From Paenibacillus_AR mesotrionivorans (GTDB lineage Bacteria; Bacillota; Bacilli; Paenibacillales; NBRC-103111), in assembly GCF_046098205.1 (NCBI RefSeq), contig NZ_JBJURJ010000024.1, positions 38,018 through 102,017 on the forward strand: a stretch of 64,000 nt of DNA, written 5' to 3'. Shown piece after piece: positions 61,414 to 64,000 of the stretch. The translations under genes were made by a program, and so were the position numbers. Below the pieces are notes generated by a model. It was not told where the DNA came from and searched no databases. It saw only the letters and a list, made by a program, of their open reading frames with translations. The number at the start of each line of letters is the position of its first letter. Within the stretch, counting starts at the first letter, position 1.

Positions 61414-61505
61414 ATTTGAATACACAGCTGCCAATAAGGTTAAATAGATAGTACAGGGACTTTACGCCTGCAGAAGTTATATTTTTACTCTAGGGGGAAC
61501 ATCAG

Positions 61506-61766
61506 ATGGCCAAAAGCGTTGGCGTAGGCAAAATGAGAAGAATCCTCACGGTGCTGCCCAGGGTGTGGAGACTGCTGTCATCCTCCAGAGTCCCGTTGGG
61601 AGAGAAGCTTTTGTTTATCATTCCCGCCGCCGTCTATTGGGTGATGCCGGATGTAATGCCCTTTATGCCCCTGGACGACATTGCTGTAACCCTTCTTCTG
61701 GCAGGCTGGTTCGCCACACGGATGGAGAAGAAATACGGAGCGGATGCCCCGATTCTGAAAAAATAA
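61506..61766 (+). CDS. small DUF1232-type membrane protein
   Basis: 86 residues with two hydrophobic segments joined by PLGEKLLFIIPAAVYWVMPDVMPFMPLDDIAV, the DUF1232 (YkvA-type) hairpin. Function unknown. AGGGGGAACATCAG precedes the ATG. It meets the stop codon of the convergent methyltransferase directly. Confidence 0.8.
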   Translation: MAKSVGVGKMRRILTVLPRVWRLLSSSRVPLGEKLLFIIPAAVYWVMPDVMPFMPLDDIAVTLLLAGWFATRMEKKYGADAPILKK

Positions 61767-62594
61767 TTACTTTACCCCCAGCCGCAGCCTGTAGCTCAAG
61801 AGGACTAGACGGGTTTCGCCGCACAGACTCTCCTCTGTCGTCTTTCGGAACTGCTCCAATTCTTCCCGAAGCTCGTCCGCCGCACCCAGCTTGATAACAG
61901 ACTGCACGCCGCCTTGGCTCATGGCCATGCCGATAATTCTGTCGGCATCACAACGTTCCTCGTTATGAAAAACAATTTCCTTCACAAAGCGGAACACTCC
62001 GCTTTTTTTCATTCGGGCAAGATGCTCCGATTTGTCCAGCTGCTTCACAGCTTCCTCAGAAGGCACCAGCCGGTTGAGAATCTCTATGGCTTTGGCGATG
62101 AGCCTGCCGTAAGCCTGCTCCGCTTCCCAGCCGATACAAGGCGGCCAGTCGCAATCATAGGCGCCGAAGACACCGCCCGGAGCCAGTACACGTCCGAACT
62201 CCTTCAGGGTGCTGATCGGCTCCATCCAGTGAAAGGCCTGGGAGCAGGTAATCATATCCGCTTCTCCGTCGGCTAATCCCAGATCATTGCTGTACCCGGC
62301 ACAGAAGGAGAAGACAGTCCCACGTGGCTCCATATCCCTCAGCTTTTCCTCCGCCTTCAACCGCATATCCGGGTTTGGTTCAAACCCGATCACCCTGTCC
62401 GCGCCGCCGTCCCACAAAAAAGTGGATAAACCCGTTCCGCATCCCACATCCACAACCAGCTCGGGCTTTTTGCCCAGATACAGGGTTAATAGCTCCATCA
62501 CTTTTTGGGGGGCGGCGGGACGGTGGGCGTCATATAGCTCTTGAAACCCCAGAAACCGGTCTACATTGCTTTGATGATTGACTTTTTCCTGCAT
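61767..62594 (-). CDS. SAM-dependent methyltransferase, class I
   Basis: 275 residues. The SAM-binding motif VVDVGCGTGLSTF (motif I), an acidic residue in GFEPNPDM, and ITCSQAFHWME are typical of the UbiE/Tam-like group. Substrate unknown. The ATG at 62594 has GGAGGG upstream with an 11-nt gap. A 12-bp inverted repeat (62604-62615 and 62652-62663) lies just upstream. PPK2 lies 110 bp upstream on the same strand. Confidence 0.85.
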   Translation of the reverse strand: MQEKVNHQSNVDRFLGFQELYDAHRPAAPQKVMELLTLYLGKKPELVVDVGCGTGLSTFLWDGGADRVIGFEPNPDMRLKAEEKLRDMEPRGTVFSFCAGYSNDLGLADGEADMITCSQAFHWMEPISTLKEFGRVLAPGGVFGAYDCDWPPCIGWEAEQAYGRLIAKAIEILNRLVPSEEAVKQLDKSEHLARMKKSGVFRFVKEIVFHNEERCDADRIIGMAMSQGGVQSVIKLGAADELREELEQFRKTTEESLCGETRLVLLSYRLRLGVK

Positions 62595-62705
62595 AACCCA
62601 AAATCCCTCCAATTGAATGATATTCCGGCTTGAATAATCCGAGAATACCAACAATTGGAGGGAGTGGCAAGACTCATGTCCAATGGCGCGGGTGGCGAGC
62701 CTTCC

Positions 62706-63515
62706 TTATCCCTCCGGTCCCAGCAGGCCGCTGGCCCCGATATCCGCCTTCGGATAAGTCAGCTTCATATCCCGGAACGTGTCCGCGATAATCCGCTGTA
62801 CCAGGTAATCCCTGAACCAGCGGTGGTTGGCGGGCACGATGTACCAGGGGGACTCCGGAGTGGAGGTTTCCTTGAATACATCCTCATAGGCCTCCACGTA
62901 CTGGTCCCAATACCGGCGCTCCTGCAGGTCACTGGGGTCAAACTTCCACAGCTTCTCCGGATTCTCCATCCGCTCCTGGATTTTCTTTAATTGAAACTCC
63001 TTGGAGATGTGAAGGAAAATCTTGATTACCCGGGTGCCGCTGTCCGTCAGCAGCTCCTCGAAATGCCGGATATGGGCCAGCCGCCGCTGTGCCTCCTTGT
63101 TGTTGATCATGCCATGAACCCGGGTGATCAGCACATCCTCGTAATAGGAGCGGTTGAAGGCGGCGATGTATCCCTTGGGCGGCGTTTCCTTATGGCAGCG
63201 CCACAGAAAGTCATGGGCCAATTCCTCGCCTATTGGTTTTTTGAAGCTGACAGCACGGAAGCCTTGGGGATTCAGGCCGGCCAGGACTTTTTTGACCACA
63301 CCGTCCTTGCCGCTGCAATCCATCCCCTGAAAAATGATCAGGACACTGCCTGCTTTACTGGCGAACAGCTTCTCCTGCTCCTCCAACAGCTCTTCCTTCA
63401 ACTTGTTGAATTCCTGCATGGCCGTTTCCTTATTCTTCATGCCGGCGGTGTCGTCGGGATCGAAGGCGGAAAGGATGGTTTTACGTGGCTCTTCCAGCCG
63501 GTAATGGTCCAGCAT
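62706..63515 (-). CDS. polyphosphate kinase 2 family protein
   Basis: 269 residues with a Walker A GMDCSGKDG (64-72), the Walker B region AFNRSYYEDVL (120-130) and a lid with LAHIRHFEELLTDSGTRVIKIFLHI. PPK2 enzymes use polyphosphate to phosphorylate ADP, GDP or AMP. AAGGAG precedes the ATG with a 12-nt gap. No PhoP box seen upstream. It adds the consuming side to the ppk-ppx set. Confidence 0.9.
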   Translation of the reverse strand: MLDHYRLEEPRKTILSAFDPDDTAGMKNKETAMQEFNKLKEELLEEQEKLFASKAGSVLIIFQGMDCSGKDGVVKKVLAGLNPQGFRAVSFKKPIGEELAHDFLWRCHKETPPKGYIAAFNRSYYEDVLITRVHGMINNKEAQRRLAHIRHFEELLTDSGTRVIKIFLHISKEFQLKKIQERMENPEKLWKFDPSDLQERRYWDQYVEAYEDVFKETSTPESPWYIVPANHRWFRDYLVQRIIADTFRDMKLTYPKADIGASGLLGPEG

Positions 63516-63639
63516 ATGCGGGTCACACTCCTTGATGGAAAGTACGGGACAATAGGTGGATATTACCCTATTTTACACCCTTTTAATCTTTTTTGCGCGA
63601 TGGTCGGGTGGGGCGGGAGTGGGGACAGAACGAAATTCG

Positions 63640-63826
63640 GCTAACGGAACTGAGAAGCTCTTACACGCGAATTTGGCCCTCATTCTGGCTGTAACGGAAC
63701 CAGATAACCGTTAGAGAGCAAATTTGCCGCAAAAAGGGAGCCCTTTCCCTCCTAAGGGTGTTTTAGTTCCGTTACAATTTCAGCTGGCGGTTTTTTGGCT
63801 TCTAAGAGTCGCTGAGTTCCGTTAGA
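63640..63826. repeat. four-copy dyad element E (word TAACGGAAC)
   Basis: Direct copies at 63642 and 63692, inverted copies ending at 63774 and 63824. Spacing 50-82-50 bp, as in B. It lies in the 485-bp end of the window with no gene; the terminator and tandem tract follow. Confidence 0.9.
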
Positions 63827-63891
63827 CGCGTGAGCGGGAGGAGGGCGTGCCAGCCCTGCGGATGAAGGAGAGGGAGGACCAGCTTCCCAAC

Positions 63892-63917
63892 AAAAAAAGC
63901 TGCCCCAAGGAGCAGCC
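63892..63917 (-). terminator. terminator for a minus-strand gene beyond the window
   Basis: On the minus strand GGCTGC, 8 nt, GCAGC and seven T. Confidence 0.75.
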
Positions 63918-63922
63918 CTCGC

Positions 63923-64000
63923 ACCCAACCCAACCCAACCCAACCCAACCCAACCCAACCCAACCCAACCCAACCCAACCCAACCCAACCCAACCCAACC
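63923..64000. repeat. pentanucleotide tandem tract (ACCCA)n
   Basis: 15.6 perfect copies to the window edge. The other strand is a (GGGTT)n tract with G-quadruplex potential. The frame on the minus strand encoding GWVGL repeats is an artefact. Confidence 0.97.

Noticed and set aside
63752..63988. Open frame encoding GWVGL repeats
   Set aside because: Product of translating the pentanucleotide tract; no ribosome site.

Overview
The window reads as a chromosome segment of an endospore-forming, low-to-moderate GC Gram-positive of the Paenibacillus type. Evidence: the cotJA-cotJB-cotJC spore operon, ytrH-ytrI, ytvI, six YheC/YheD-type ATP-grasp spore proteins, strong AGGAGG ribosome binding sites, and the Bacillus-like gene order ytrI-ytrH/dnaE/accD/accA/pyk/fxsA/ytvI/citZ/icd/mdh/pho. 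No rRNA, tRNA, CRISPR array, prophage or intact transposase gene was seen.

Layout. 1-2 kb: molybdopterin genes (ThiF/MoeB-type adenylyltransferase and a MoaD-MoaE fusion). 2-9 kb: 5'-nucleotidase-like phosphatase, uppP, an HD-GYP protein, a YfkAB-like radical SAM protein and a chemoreceptor. 9-26 kb: spore and envelope genes (cotJ operon, thioesterase, TM2-like membrane protein, PAP2 phosphatase, YitT protein, small Gly/Tyr-rich protein, HAD hydrolase) and six YheC/D paralogues, five of them in one leftward block. 26-31 kb: YtoI-type CBS/DRTGG regulator, HxlR regulator with an isochorismatase-family hydrolase, a coiled-coil protein, and an unusual HTH plus papain-like-fold protein. 31-43 kb: ytrI-ytrH facing dnaE, then accD, accA, pyk, a Usp protein, a YbgC-type thioesterase, fxsA and ytvI. 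43-59 kb: ppk, ppx, citZ-icd-mdh, a phosphoesterase, a polysaccharide deacetylase, class I fumarase, phoR and phoP. 59-64 kb: AraC regulator facing a Gfo/Idh/MocA oxidoreductase, a DUF1232 protein, a methyltransferase and a PPK2-type kinase.

How the genes work together. accDA, pyk, citZ, icd, mdh and fumarase form a central-carbon block from pyruvate and malonyl-CoA supply through part of the TCA cycle. phoR-phoP and ppk link phosphate sensing to polyphosphate storage: a four-copy, 11-bp-periodic PhoP-type box lies directly upstream of ppk. ppx and a PPK2 kinase complete a polyphosphate set. The 9-26 kb part is mainly spore morphogenesis.

The most striking non-coding feature is a family of about 183-bp intergenic elements in five places (25.8, 40.6, 47.6, 59.0 and 63.6 kb). 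Each has four copies of a short word: two direct, then two inverted, spaced about 50-82-50 bp. The word is shared within an element but changes from element to element. Other repeats are a 92-bp tandem array with relatives at two further loci whose stems covary, a second small hairpin family, a fold-back element, a 164-bp MITE-like element, and a telomere-like pentanucleotide tract at the right edge. I cannot say from memory whether the four-copy family has been described.
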